64,000 nucleotides of DNA. It comes from Lucinisca nassula. Taxonomy: Eukaryota > Mollusca > Bivalvia > Lucinida > Lucinidae. The position numbers and the translations under genes were made by a program. Within the stretch, counting starts at the first letter, position 1. Every line of letters starts with the position of its first letter. The notes under the pieces are model-generated. The model was not told the DNA's origin. It saw only the letters and a program-made list of their open reading frames with translations, and made no database searches. Below, in pieces: positions 53,591-63,844 of the stretch. Where the stretch lies: the NCBI GenBank assembly GCA_963580285.1, contig OY757014.1, forward strand, positions 102,302,072-102,366,071, written 5' to 3'.

Positions 53591-54615
53591 AATTCCGTTC
53601 ACTTTCATGACTCCGTTCACCCTCTTCTTTAAATAATGTGAAGAGGAATCATTCTTAAAATTGTTTCACATTAAAATAGATATTAAATAACTAACATTGC
53701 AGCTGGTTTTGATTTTTCAGTGTAAGATCGAATTTTATTTCACCGAATGAACACCAAAACCAGTATTTTCACGAGTGGTGTAGCCACGAGTGAAAATACG
53801 AGTTTTGGTGTTCATGAGTGAAATAAAATTTGATCTTACACTAAAAAAAATCAAATTTTCTGTTTCTTACATGCTTCAAAACGGCAATATTTAGCTTCAC
53901 TAATCGCGTCACTCACCCTCAGAGAAAACTAACTTTGTTGCTGGTCGTTTCGCGTCAATTTAGTGGTGTCCAACGTATTTACTGTGTTTATTATTGGGTG
54001 TCAACTGTAAGTTTGCATCTGAGAAATACCCTGAGATGGCATTTCAATGAATGGTTACTGAAATAATTGAGAGATTAGTTTCCCAAAGAAGGTGCGGACA
54101 GAACCAACGTCGCGCGACAAAATACGTGTCGTCAGCGTCGAAAATGACGTCACTGACGTCCTCTTGACATGTGAACGGGCTTAGCGTCAATTCTAATACA
54201 GAACATTAATTTTCAATCATCTGACAATGAAAAAACTGTCAACAGAATTAGATTTCTAGAAAAAAAGTAGTCTCAAACAGTGAAAAATAAAATTGATATC
54301 AGTCACTGTTTAAAACAGTGACAATATCGTTTTCGATTCACTGAGAAATCTCTTTATTTCATTGAAAAGCATGTAAGAAAAATGAATCTGGTTACTTATG
54401 ATAAGTAAAGAAATTTGAGTAATCGAAGTTATGAAAACGTGCCCCCAAACACCCCCTTCATTTGTAGAAGTGTATAGAAGGTGTGATGTTTAATTTCTAA
54501 AATCTTGAGCTTCTCACAGAAATTTAGTCAGATGTTTAAAAATAAGTACAGAAAATTGTTTTTGCAACAAAACCTCATAGCAGAATTGCTAAACCTTAGG
54601 TGAACGGAGTTATGG
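53591..54615. mobile_element. Putative DNA transposon with CCGTTCAC inverted ends
   Basis: cataattccgttcac near 53591 is mirrored by gtgaacggagttatg near 54600. Inside are a palindrome (53717-53847: gaacaccaaaacc .. ggttttggtgttc-like arms around gtgtagccacg) and a second hairpin near 54290-54330. No open frame of transposase size, so non-autonomous. Confidence 0.5.
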
Positions 54616-54659
54616 GTTTCTATTATATAGGTTGGGTAAGTCCTGCTCATGATCTGTGC

Positions 54660-54765
54660 TAGCCCCCGGCCTTCGGTGCTTGGACAAACAGATTGGGCTG
54701 CATGTTGCTTCCACGCAGAGCTGAACCTGGCCACAAACGAGTACTGGTAAACCGCTTAGAAGGAC
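54660..54765 (+). mobile_element. SINE family A, head only
   Basis: gcttggacaaacagattggg to gtaaaccgcttagaagg. The sequence then switches to the dispersed repeat also found at 8335-8640 (54775-54880 and 55150-55190). 54880-55150 has no gene. Confidence 0.6.
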
Positions 54766-55281
54766 TAATAAAAATAAAAAATGAGTTCCTTTAAGAGCAA
54801 TGAAAACATCCATAAGAAAGAAGATGGGTCATACTACGTAGTTTCGGCTAATAAAGCCTCATCAGTGACCCTGTAATGATCCGGCAAAGAAAGCCAGAGG
54901 AAACAAACTGCAATTTTGCAAATTTCGAATAGGCAGTCGATACAAAGACTGTTATAAATTGGGATCCAAATAATTAAAAACCTGTCTAGAATATGAGTCT
55001 AAACCAATAATTTATTTCTGATTTCTCAGAATATTCACGCTGATCTCAAAGGACCAAAAGTAAAATATAACTACACTATGGTTGATGTACGGGGAGACGT
55101 TTTACCGCCGCCACACGGCACAACACCAGCTGCAGTGAAGGCAAATAAAAAACCAAAAATGAGTTCCTTTAAGAGCAATGAAAACACGCCTATACGTGTA
55201 CAATTTTGACCTAAACCCCTATTTTCATTTAGTAAAACTGGGGTTGACTAGGGTCTATACCATTTCACTTATTTCTGCCAG

Positions 55282-55495
55282 GTAAGCCTGTCCAGGTACA
55301 TGTAAAGCGGTGTGAGTCAGACCGTCCGGTGCATATAAGCAGTTTGGTTTCACTGGGCGACAGGGCTTGAGATATCATTTCTATTACATCTCAGTGTCGG
55401 GTAAAATACCCAACAAAACTGGAAGCAGCGTCTCCAAAATGACCTAAATAGTGTTGACGGGGACGTTAAACCTCAAATGAAACAAAACAAAATCG
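55282..55495 (+). mobile_element. SINE family A, 5'-truncated
   Basis: aggtaagcctgtccaggtac to cctcaaatgaaacaaaacaa. Confidence 0.65.
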
Positions 55496-55654
55496 TGATC
55501 TGTGCACCAAGAAAGGGTATATGATGGGGATTGTTTTTATTTCTGTCATCTATTTTCCTCTTTCTTCCCTGTCCCCTCCTTTATACACAAAGAGGGCCCG
55601 CAACACACTCAATAAATGAATGAATGAATCAATCAATCAAATGTCAAATCAATA

Positions 55655-55915
55655 CGAAAACAAGCCCATAAAAATATACTGAAAACTTTACAGCCAAAGA
55701 AACTGAATTTTTTTAGCTAAAATTTCTGCTCAAAACATTTATTGTGGGAACTCATTCATTAGCGCCGCCGACGAGGCGGTTCTAATGAGTACCCACAATA
55801 AATGTTTTGAGCAGAAATAAGTGAACTGGTATAGACCCTTGTAAACCCCAGTTTTACTAAATGAAAACAAGGGTTTAGGTCAAAATTGTACATGTATAGG
55901 CGTGTTTTCGTGATG
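55655..55915. mobile_element. Hairpin MITE family H1
   Basis: caatacgaaaacaagcccat to tataggcgtgttttcgtgat; core at about 55735-55812 with a short centre (gccgccgacgaggcgg). Confidence 0.7.
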
Positions 55916-55997
55916 GGAAAGAAAAACAGTTATCGCTGGAAAACGTTGCAAGATGAAAAAAATTCGACTTTAACACTAATAAACGGGATACTTAAAC

Positions 55998-56290
55998 GCC
56001 CCGCCTGTCGTGGTTTGGAGAAATAGATTGGGCTACATGGTGCTTCCGCGCAGAAATGAAACCGTCCGAGCATTAGAGTACCGATAAACCGCTTAGAAGG
56101 TCTAAGATTGCCTAGGCAAAGTGGTGCAAGCATGCTTAAAAAGCTTAGTGATTTTTTTGGTGGTAGGGCTTGAGATGTCATTTCATCTCAATGTTGGGTT
56201 AAAGTCTTACAGGTTTGGTACATGTTCATGTAGGAACGTTTCCAAAATGACCTAAATAGCATTGAAACAATACTACACAAACAAAGAAAC
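55998..56290 (+). mobile_element. SINE family A, diverged
   Basis: cgccccgcctgtcgtggttt to gaaacaatactacacaaaca. Confidence 0.65.
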
Positions 56291-56296
56291 GGGATA

Positions 56297-56522
56297 CCAT
56301 CAAGAAAACGCGCCTATATAAATTTGACCACCCTTCAACCCCACTTTTATATAAAACAAACTGGGGTTTACAGGGGTAAACCTTGATATGGCGGTTCTAA
56401 CGAATACTCACATTCTATATTTTATGCAGAAATAAGTAACATATTACAATTTTTCATCTTAAAAAATTCGTTTTTCCGGCGGTAAAGTTAACACTGCACT
56501 TGTATAGGCCTGTTTTCGTATT
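56297..56522. mobile_element. Hairpin MITE family H1, core half lost
   Basis: atcaagaaaacgcgcctat to tataggcctgttttcgtatt; only the right arm of the core (gatatggcggttctaacga) remains. Confidence 0.6.
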
Positions 56523-56529
56523 GTTATTT

Positions 56530-56828
56530 TTTTATATGTTTGAGTTGAGATTTTACGACCTCGTCAACACTATTTAGGTCATTTTGGAGACGGTGCTTCC
56601 AATTTAATTTTGTGGGACTTTTACCCGACATTGAGATGAAATGACATCTCAAGCCCTACCACCCATATAAACGGCTTCAGTTTAAGAGGCGGTCCAACTC
56701 GCATCACTTTTCCTGGGCAGGCTTAGACCTAAGCGGTTTCCCAGTATTCCAGGTCTGTCCGTTTCAGCTCTGCGGGGAAGCACCGTGCAGCCCATCTATT
56801 TCACCAAGCCCCGATGGGCGGGGGCGAT
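56530..56828 (-). mobile_element. SINE family A, full length
   Basis: Plus-strand reading: tttgagttgagattttacga to accaagccccgatgggcggg. Confidence 0.75.
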
Positions 56829-56879
56829 TTCGTATTGTTAAAAAAACTTATTTCATCTGTTAACGATTAACATCGCGTT

Positions 56880-57375
56880 AACAAGTTCCTGTAAACTCCA
56901 CTTTATATGGAAAAAACTGGGGTTTAACGGGGTAAACATATTTTCTTATTTCTGTTCCAAAATATAGGTTGTTGGTAGTCGTCAGAACTGCCTCGAAGAG
57001 GTGGTTCTATCGAGTACCTTAAAACCTATGTTTGGAGTATAAATAACAAAGGTTTAGCAAATTTTTACCAGAAATTCAGAAAAATAACCATTTTCATCAC
57101 GAAAATACGCCTATATGATTCTGACCCCCATGAACCCCACTTTTACATAGAAAAACTGGGTTTTACAGAGTTAAACCTTATTTTTCGTATTTCTGCTTTA
57201 GAACATAGATTGTGGGTACTGGTTAGAACCGCCTCATCGAGGCGGTTCTAACGAGTACTCACAATCTATATTTTGAGCAGGAATAAGAAAAAAAATCACA
57301 ATTTTTCATCTTAAAACTTTCTTTTTTTCGGCGGTAACATTTACAGTGTATTTGTAAAGGCGTGTTTTCACAATG
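56880..57375. mobile_element. H2 fragment followed by complete H1 MITE
   Basis: A decayed H2 (core near 56965-57025) is followed at 57095-57375 by H1, catcacgaaaatacgcctat to aaggcgtgttttcacaatg, with a perfect core at about 57205-57270 (ccgcctcatcgaggcgg). It ends 58 bases before host exon 2. Confidence 0.7.
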
Positions 57376-57432
57376 TGTGATATTATGCACTATGTTATCG
57401 TGATGCTATTTTTCTCAATACTGACCCCTCAC

Positions 57433-57574
57433 GATATTGACGTCTGCGCATGTGTAGAAGTCGTATTTCCCGCCATTACAACTTCCGGCACCCCATTCGC
57501 CCGCTTCTCGCATCAGCTGTATAGTACAGTTCTGGCATTCTATATCTGGTATGGCGATTTCATGATGCAGTTGC
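57433..57574 (-). CDS. Host gene exon 2: end of LPMO-like / chitin-binding type-4 domain
   Basis: A 142-base exon, acceptor ttttag and best donor gtgagg. Entered in phase 2 from exon 1 (AC + G = Thr), it codes QLHHEIAIPDIECQNCTIQL, then MREAGEWGAG and KYDFYTCADVNI. The pattern CxxCTIQLxxxAxEWG followed by CADVxI is the C-terminal signature I associate with invertebrate AA15-type lytic polysaccharide monooxygenases and chitin-binding type-4 domains: copper enzymes that cut chitin or cellulose chains. The catalytic N-terminal His would be in exons outside the window. With donor gtgagg the exon ends in phase 0; a weaker donor gtcagt nine... ten bases further (after an extra ...AGGG) would give phase 1 and match exon 3. 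Either that donor is used or one small exon was missed. Confidence 0.8.
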
Positions 57575-57599
57575 CTAAAATAGAATCAAAGCCCTGAAG

Positions 57600-58370
57600 T
57601 GACTAGAGTTGTTCAGTACTTCCGAAAATACTGGCAATACTTATTACATTTACATGTAATCATTGGTTCTTAATGATAATTTTACTTACATTTGTAGTCA
57701 GTCAATATTACCTATCCCTGTATTTTAAAATTGAGGTAAAAAAATCACTTATCATGTTTTTAATGGTGTCAGTGACATGTAACAAAATTATCATTAATCA
57801 AGTTATTTCGTGTGTGCCAAGTTCGGTCTCGGGCCAATACAGCAGACCCCGGACTTGTAACTGGGCCAACACGGTATTACTTGATTTATAACAACACAGT
57901 AATGATTAACTCAGCAACTTAGCAAACATGCAGAAAAAGCACGATGCTCTTCGTCCTTCGCATGGAGCCGTAAATCTTAATCTTACAAATACAACCTCTA
58001 AAATGTACCGGCAATGCTGGCCCAATCGAAACGGTTGCGGTAGCTTTGTTTCTGAAAAGCCAATACATGTTACATGGGTATATGGTACATGCATGTGAGC
58101 GTGTGGGCTATATTTAGACTTTGGTGGCGTTTGTTTTGGAAATGTTAATCGATATTGTAGAAAGGAAATACTAAAGGCAGGAAAAATTCCTCTTGGACAA
58201 TAATAAATGGAACCAGCACAGTTGTGATCAGGCCGCGCAACGGCATGGTTGAAATTGTTGTTGGGGGAGTGTTATGTGTGCTTGGGATGAGGATAAGTTG
58301 GCAGAAAAGTGTAGGCATACAATGGGGTTGGTCTGTCAGTAATCTCAGTCGGTACTCTGGCTGTTTCTTG
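57600..58370. other. Intron sequence, no gene recognised
   Basis: Short open frames only. A GC-richer patch at 57815-57880 (gtctcgggccaatacagcag) may be part of an unknown repeat. Confidence 0.4.
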
Positions 58371-59224
58371 CTACATCCCAGCAAGCATGTATATACGGGG
58401 CCCATATGGGCAGATTCTGAGCATTTAGCCCATTTGGGTTCTACATGGGTCCCATAAAGCATTTTTGCCCATATGAGACTCATATGGGTCCCGTATACGC
58501 AACATTCGATACCCGAGATGAAATTGCAATAATCTAATATACATTACAATTTCAGGATACATAAAAGGGCCTCAAATGGGTCCTATGTGGTACAGATATT
58601 AGACCAAATTATTCCCATGATATCTGCTTTCTACTATATGGGGCCCATATGGGCTCGGTGTGGGTAATAAGGGAAACAACAGTGCCATTAGTTAAGCTTT
58701 AATATAAAATATTAAACTTCCTGGTATAAATGCAGATACTGACGACAATAATAAAATAAAATAAATGGTTTTAACAAAATGCTTCCATTTAGATATTTTC
58801 ACGACATGGACATTGTTTTAGGTCATGTTTTTATTAGAACTCGTTATTTTTCCCAGTTACTTTTAAAATTTAGGGCGATATATCATCATACAAAAAATTA
58901 CCAATTCTAATTATTGAAAAGAAGGCCTTAGTCTTTAAGGCATCTCAGCTGTATACATGTGCAATATGCACATGTGGGTCTCACAAGTGGGCCGGAGCAA
59001 TGAAGACTTGTAATTATTTGTATTAACCTTTTCTTTTCATTATAAATATGAGATAACCCACATAGAACCCATATGCTACCCATATGGGCTGGCCCATGTG
59101 GGTCCCAGGTGGAACCGTGTTGCAAATCCCGTATGGGCCCTATATGGAATGCCCATATAGGACCCACATGAAATCCCATATAGGACCCAGATGTGTCCCA
59201 TATATTTTGTTTGCTGGGATGTAG
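58371..59224. mobile_element. Non-autonomous element with CCCAGCAA ends and CCCATATGGG words
   Basis: ctacatcccagcaa at the left end is mirrored by ttgctgggatgtag at the right. Both flanks are filled with gggcccatatgggc / tgggtcccatatggg palindromic words (about ten each side); the middle (58690-58930) is AT-rich and unrelated. Confidence 0.75.
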
Positions 59225-59284
59225 TTATTTTAAACATTGATTGCATGGTTTTGGAACTATGGCTGATGTAAAAGTTTTTAAGTT

Positions 59285-60295
59285 GATAAAGGGGGATAAG
59301 TCAAAATTTAATAAAGCTAAGGTTGCTGACCCTTGCTACTCATGTGTGCATTGTCACTGTTAGTAACTGCAGCAAGTTTTAAATATCTGTAACATTTTTG
59401 AAGGTATGAGGATAAAAAAATGAAAATTGAAATTTTGAATTTTTCAAAGGGACATAACTCTGATAATATTGTAGCTAGAGTAACATAAGATGCCATGAAC
59501 CTGTGAATTGTTGTTGTGACCTTATGTTTAAAGTTTTTTGATGCGTTCATCGGTTTGTAAGTTATCAAGAAAAAAACATGAAAAGTGTGGGTGGACAGAC
59601 CGATTGATAAAGGGGTATAATGAACCTAGAGTTGTTGCCCTTTACTACACATATGTGTAATGTAATTGTCAATAATTAAAACAAGTTTCATTGTAATATC
59701 TGTAACGGTTTTGAAATTATGTCGAGAAAAGATGAAAAATGCTGAAATTTTGAATTTTTCAAAGGGCAATAACCATCGCGAAAACACGTCTACATAATTT
59801 TGACCTCCCTTGAACCCAACTTTTATATTGTAAAACTGGGGCTTACAGGGGTAAACCTTATTTTTCTTTTTATCGCTATAAAATACAGATTGTGGGTACT
59901 GGTTAGAACCGTCTCGATGAGGCGGTTCTAACGTGTACCCACAATCTATATTCTGAGCAGAAATAAGAAAAAATATCACAATTTTCAACTTAAAATTTTC
60001 GATTTTCGGGGGTAAAATTTACAATGTACATGTTTTTGTAAAGGCGTGTTTTCGTAATGTCTGCTAGAGTTACATAAGGTGCCACAAATTTTTGTATTGT
60101 TGTTGTAACCTAATGTTTAAAGTTTTAAGAAGATGCTTTTGACGGTTTTTGAGTTGTTAAGAAAACAACATGAAAAATGTGGACGGACGGGTGGACGGGC
60201 GGACGGACGGATGGATTTGACGTACGGATGGACGGACAACGTGAAAACAATATACCCCGCCCCCAAACTTCGTTTGCGGGCGTGGGGGATATAAA
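59285..60295 (+). repeat. Fourth satellite-style element, split by H1 MITE
   Basis: Two similar units (ataaagctaaggttgctgac at 59310; ataatgaacctagagttgtt at 59617), a (GGAC)n tract at 60180-60240 and a closing stem ccccgcccccaaact .. ttgcgggcgtggggg. H1 copy 59774-60059 is inserted between. Confidence 0.65.
59774..60059. mobile_element. Hairpin MITE family H1
   Basis: catcgcgaaaacacgtctac to aaggcgtgttttcgtaatg; core at about 59885-59948. Confidence 0.75.
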
Positions 60296-60299
60296 AACC

Positions 60300-60490
60300 G
60301 ACCGAACTGAAACCGACCAAACTTGAATACTGGCAAACCCTAGCCATTTCTTTGGGCAGTATGACTTGGAATGTCATTTCATCTCAATGTCGGTTAGAAG
60401 TCCCACAAACAAAAATCGGAAGCAACGTCTTCACAATGGCGTAAAATAGTGTTGACGGAGACATAAAACCCCAACACACGAAACATCCAA
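60300..60490 (+). mobile_element. SINE family A, deleted copy
   Basis: gaactgaaaccgaccaaact to ataaaaccccaacacacgaa; lacks the central part. Confidence 0.6.
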
Positions 60491-60506
60491 GATGGGGCGA
60501 GTCAAC

Positions 60507-61149
60507 TTAACCCTTTCCCACTCAGATACGTGTTTTTACGTGTCTGCGTTCCCCCCCCCCCCGCCCCCCCCATTTTAAGCCTCAGAAGCACCTAAAATCT
60601 GCATTTCTACCCCTGGATAGTTATGTTTGCTTTAGGATTTGTTGGGCAAAATAGTGACCTGTTTTTTCGCGCGCCTCCCCGCTATAAATATTCTGGGTGG
60701 GGGGATTGAAGGGGGGCAACGCCCCCCTCACAACCCGAAAAAAATTGGGTGTATGGCCCAACCGGCCGCTAAAATTTGTATCTGAGGGTGTCTGGGGTCA
60801 AAAATGCCTGAAAATTGATGCTGATAAAACATGCTGCAAACAGTGAAAATGGCCAGTGCCAAACACCTTACTTGTTGCCTTTACAGCTGTGTGAAGATTA
60901 AAATGTGGTCAAAAATTCATGTGAAAACACACTTTTTGCCATATTTGAGATGCCCCCTCTTTACCATGACAACAATGACCAAGTCATGAAAGGTTGCATT
61001 TGAAAGGCTACTGCCTAATGAACATTGATATCGAGTTTGGTGTAAAACAAACCATCAATTATGAAACAATGGCTAGTTGAAGTTGCTGGCAGGTGCAACA
61101 CTGTGAAAATCAGCGAAATTCACAAAATCCCTGAGTGGTAAAGGGTTAA
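60507..61149. mobile_element. TTAA-flanked MITE (piggyBac-type ends), copy 1
   Basis: Begins TTAA plus ccctttcccactcag and ends ctgagtggtaaaggg plus TTAA: inverted ends with TTAA on both sides, the target of piggyBac-type transposases. C-run at 60551-60576. No open frame for a transposase. Confidence 0.8.
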
Positions 61150-61267
61150 TGAAGAAAATCCCAACTGACCAAAATAATGTTTTTTCATCATTTTTTTTGC
61201 AAGAAACAATATTTCAGATATAATCAATGCTTTTTAGGCTAAAATTCAGCATGTTCCCAGATTTCAG

Positions 61268-61913
61268 TTAACCCTTTCCCACTCAGATACGTGTTTTTAC
61301 GTGTCTGCACCCCCCCCCCCCCCCCCCCATTTTAAGCCCCAGAAGCACCTAAAATCTGCATTTCTACCCCTGGATAGTTATGTTTGCTTAAGGATTTGTT
61401 GGGCAAAAAAGTGACCTGTTTTTTCGCGCGCCTCCCCACTAAATATATTCGGGGGGGGGGGGGGGGGGGTTGAAGGGGGGCAACGCCCCCCTCACATCCC
61501 GAACAATTCTGGGTGTATGGCCCAACCGGCCGCTAAAATTTGTATCTGAGGGTGTCTGGGGTCAAAAATGCCTGAAAATTGATGCTGATAAAACATGCTG
61601 CAAACAGTGAAAATGGCCAGTGCCAAACACCTTACTTGTTGCCTTTACAGCTGTGTGAAGATTAAAATGTGGTCAAAAATTCATGTGAAAACACACTTTT
61701 TGCCATATTTGAGATGCCCCCTCTTTACCATGACAACAATGATCTAGTCATGAAAGGTTGCATTTGAAAGGCTACTGCCCAATGAACACTGATTCCGAGT
61801 TTGGTGTAAAACAGACCATCCATTATGAAACAATGGCTAGTTGAAGTTGCTGTAAGGTGCAACACTGTGAAAATCAGCGAAATTCACAAAATCCCTGAGT
61901 GGTAAAGGGTTAA
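61268..61913. mobile_element. TTAA-flanked MITE, copy 2
   Basis: Almost the same sequence and orientation as 60507-61149, about 760 bases downstream, with a longer C-run and a G-run near 61450. The 118 bases between the two copies are not repeated, so these are two insertions or one local duplication. Confidence 0.8.
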
Positions 61914-61919
61914 AGATTT

Positions 61920-62110
61920 GGTGCTTGCCCAGGTAAAACGGTGTGAGTCCATGCTTATAAACCCCTATTGGTTTCATTGGGCGACAGGGCTTGAGAAGTC
62001 ATTTCATCTCAATGTCGGGTAAAAGTCCCACAAAATTGGAAGCAACGTCTACAAACTTACCTATGCAGTGTTGATGGGAACGTTTAACCTCAGCAAACAT
62101 ACAATAAAGA
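61920..62110 (+). mobile_element. SINE family A, 5'-truncated
   Basis: gcttgcccaggtaaaacggt to cctcagcaaacatacaataa. Confidence 0.65.
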
Positions 62111-62175
62111 TGTGGTACAGGTATTAGCGCGAAGTGAAGTATTCAATGTCTTTTATGGATTAGTCATTGTTCTCA

Positions 62176-62454
62176 CATCACGAAAACACGCCTATATAAT
62201 TCTGACCCCCTTGAACCCCACTTTTATATAGTAAAACTGGGGTTTACAGGGATAAACCTTATTTTTCTTATTTCTGCTCTAATATATAGATTGTGGGTAC
62301 TCGTTAGAACCGCCTCGATGGGGCGGTTCTAACGAGTACCCACAATCTATATTTGGAGTAAAAATAAGAAAAATATCACATTTTTTCTGCTTAAAATTGT
62401 CTTTTTTCGGCTGTGAAATTTATAATGTATTTGTATAAGCGTGTTTTCGAAATG
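62176..62454. mobile_element. Hairpin MITE family H1, best complete copy
   Basis: Ends catcacgaaaacacgcctat and ataagcgtgttttcgaaatg. Core about 62287-62350: arms of about 30 bases (agattgtgggtactcgttag, aaccgcc) around tcgatgggg. Order inside: end, aaccccacttttatatagta, core, ataagaaaaatatcac, end. Confidence 0.8.
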
Positions 62455-62483
62455 AACAGTCTACATGGATTTATATCACTTAC

Positions 62484-62569
62484 GTGGGGTTCTCCCTTCC
62501 AACAAAGCCATCAGTAAATCTGTGTATAACTCTTTCCTGTGGATCCAATAGCTGGATTCTGTAGCCACC
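62484..62569 (-). CDS. Host gene exon 1 (first visible): LPMO-like domain
   Basis: An 86-base exon, acceptor cttgcag and donor gtaagt, phase 0 in and phase 2 out. The frame reads GGYRIQLLDPQERVIHRF then TDGFVGRENP. It joins in phase to exon 2. GGYxIxLLD followed by a FVG turn is consistent with a middle-to-late strand of an AA15-type LPMO or chitin-binding type-4 domain; the name rests mostly on exon 2. Signal peptide, the N-terminal His and the second copper His must lie in earlier exons; none was recognised between here and 64000. The 25 bases 5' of it start with an H1 MITE end on the other side at 62454. Confidence 0.78.
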
Positions 62570-62692
62570 CTGCAAGATACAAAAAAAACATGGCATGGTG
62601 GCCACCTCTGTTAAGCAAGCAGTCGCTTTTAAGAAAGCCTTGCAGAGCCACAATGTACTACGGAAGCATATTGTGTACCCAACCTATAAAAT

Positions 62693-62905
62693 ACAGTAAA
62701 ATTCCTGTATTAAGACCAATTTTGGGACTGTTCAAAAGTGGTCTTAAAGACCACTTTTGAACAGTCCCAAAGGTGGTCCCTGACCAGAGGACATTGTAGG
62801 CAGAAAATACAAATACAACTTAAGTGTACCCTTCAAAATAAGCTTTTTATAGCAGAATTAGTCCTACTTTTAGGTGGTCTTAATAGCGGAATTTCACTGT
62901 ATATG
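62693..62905. mobile_element. MITE with central palindrome
   Basis: acagtaaaattcctgtatta at the left is mirrored by aatagcggaatttcactgta at the right. Inside, ttgggactgttcaaaagtgg is mirrored by ccacttttgaacagtcccaa around tctttaaga (62722-62771). Confidence 0.8.
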
Positions 62906-62997
62906 ATGCCCCCCCCCCCCCCTTTTATCCCTACTTTTACATAGTGAAACTGGGGTTTACAGGAATATACCTTATTTTTCTTATTTCTGCTCTCACA

Positions 62998-63303
62998 CAG
63001 CCCCGCCCATCGGGGCTTGAAGAAACAGATGGGCTGCATGATGCTTCCACGCAGAGCTGAAACCGACCGCACACGAGTACTGGTAAACTACTTAGAGTAT
63101 CTAAGCCTGCCAAGGCAAAGCGACGCGAGTCGGACCGTCCATGCTTATAAATCCTATAGGTTTCATCGGGCGACAGCGCCTGAGATGTCATTGCATCTCA
63201 ATGTCGGGTAAAAGTCCCACAAAATTGGAAGCAATGTCTCAAAAATGACCTATACAGTGTCTATGGGGATGTTAAACCTCAAATCAAACAAAAAACAAAC
63301 AAA
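62998..63303 (+). mobile_element. SINE family A inserted into an H1 MITE
   Basis: cagccccgcccatcggggct to aatcaaacaaaaaacaaaca. H1 sequence lies on both sides (cttatttctgctctcaca before; gagcagaaataagaaatata after), so the SINE is the younger. Confidence 0.8.
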
Positions 63304-63403
63304 TTCCTGCTCACCCACAAATTATACTTTGAGCAGAAATAAGAAATATATCACAATTTTTCATCTTAAAATTTTCCTGTTTCTTTTCGGCGGTAAAGTT
63401 TAC

Positions 63404-63635
63404 AATCATAACGAAAACAGGCCTATGCCAATACATTGTAACCTATATCGCCGAAAAAATGAAAATTTTCAGATGAAAAATTGTGATATTTTTCTTATTT
63501 CTGCACAAACTTTAGATTGTTGGTACTCGTTAGAACCGCCTCAATGAGGCGGTTCTAACGAGTATCCACAATCTATATTTTAGAGCAAAAATAAGAAAAA
63601 TAAGGTATACCCCCGGGAACCCCAGTTTTACTGAT
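63404..63635. mobile_element. Hairpin MITE family H1, right end lost
   Basis: cataacgaaaacaggcctat, core perfect at about 63513-63575 (ccgcctcaatgaggcgg), then ccccagttttactga where the minisatellite begins. Confidence 0.7.
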
Positions 63636-63642
63636 TTCCAGA

Positions 63643-63806
63643 CACTTCGGCCCCACTACCACCTCGGCCCCTAGACAGGTCGGCCCAAAACCAAGTCGGC
63701 CCTAGACACCTCGGCCCTAGTCACCTCGGCCCTAGACACCTCGGCCCCACTGTCACCTCGGCCCCTAGACATCTCGGCCCCAAAGACACCTCGGCCCCAC
63801 TTTTGA
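63643..63806. repeat. CCTCGGCCC minisatellite
   Basis: About nine units of 15-18 bases, type cctagacacctcggcc, with variants taggtcggcc and caagtcggcc. Confidence 0.9.
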
Positions 63807-63844
63807 TATCTGTTAGGGTATGGGCAGTTATATCATGTTAAAAT

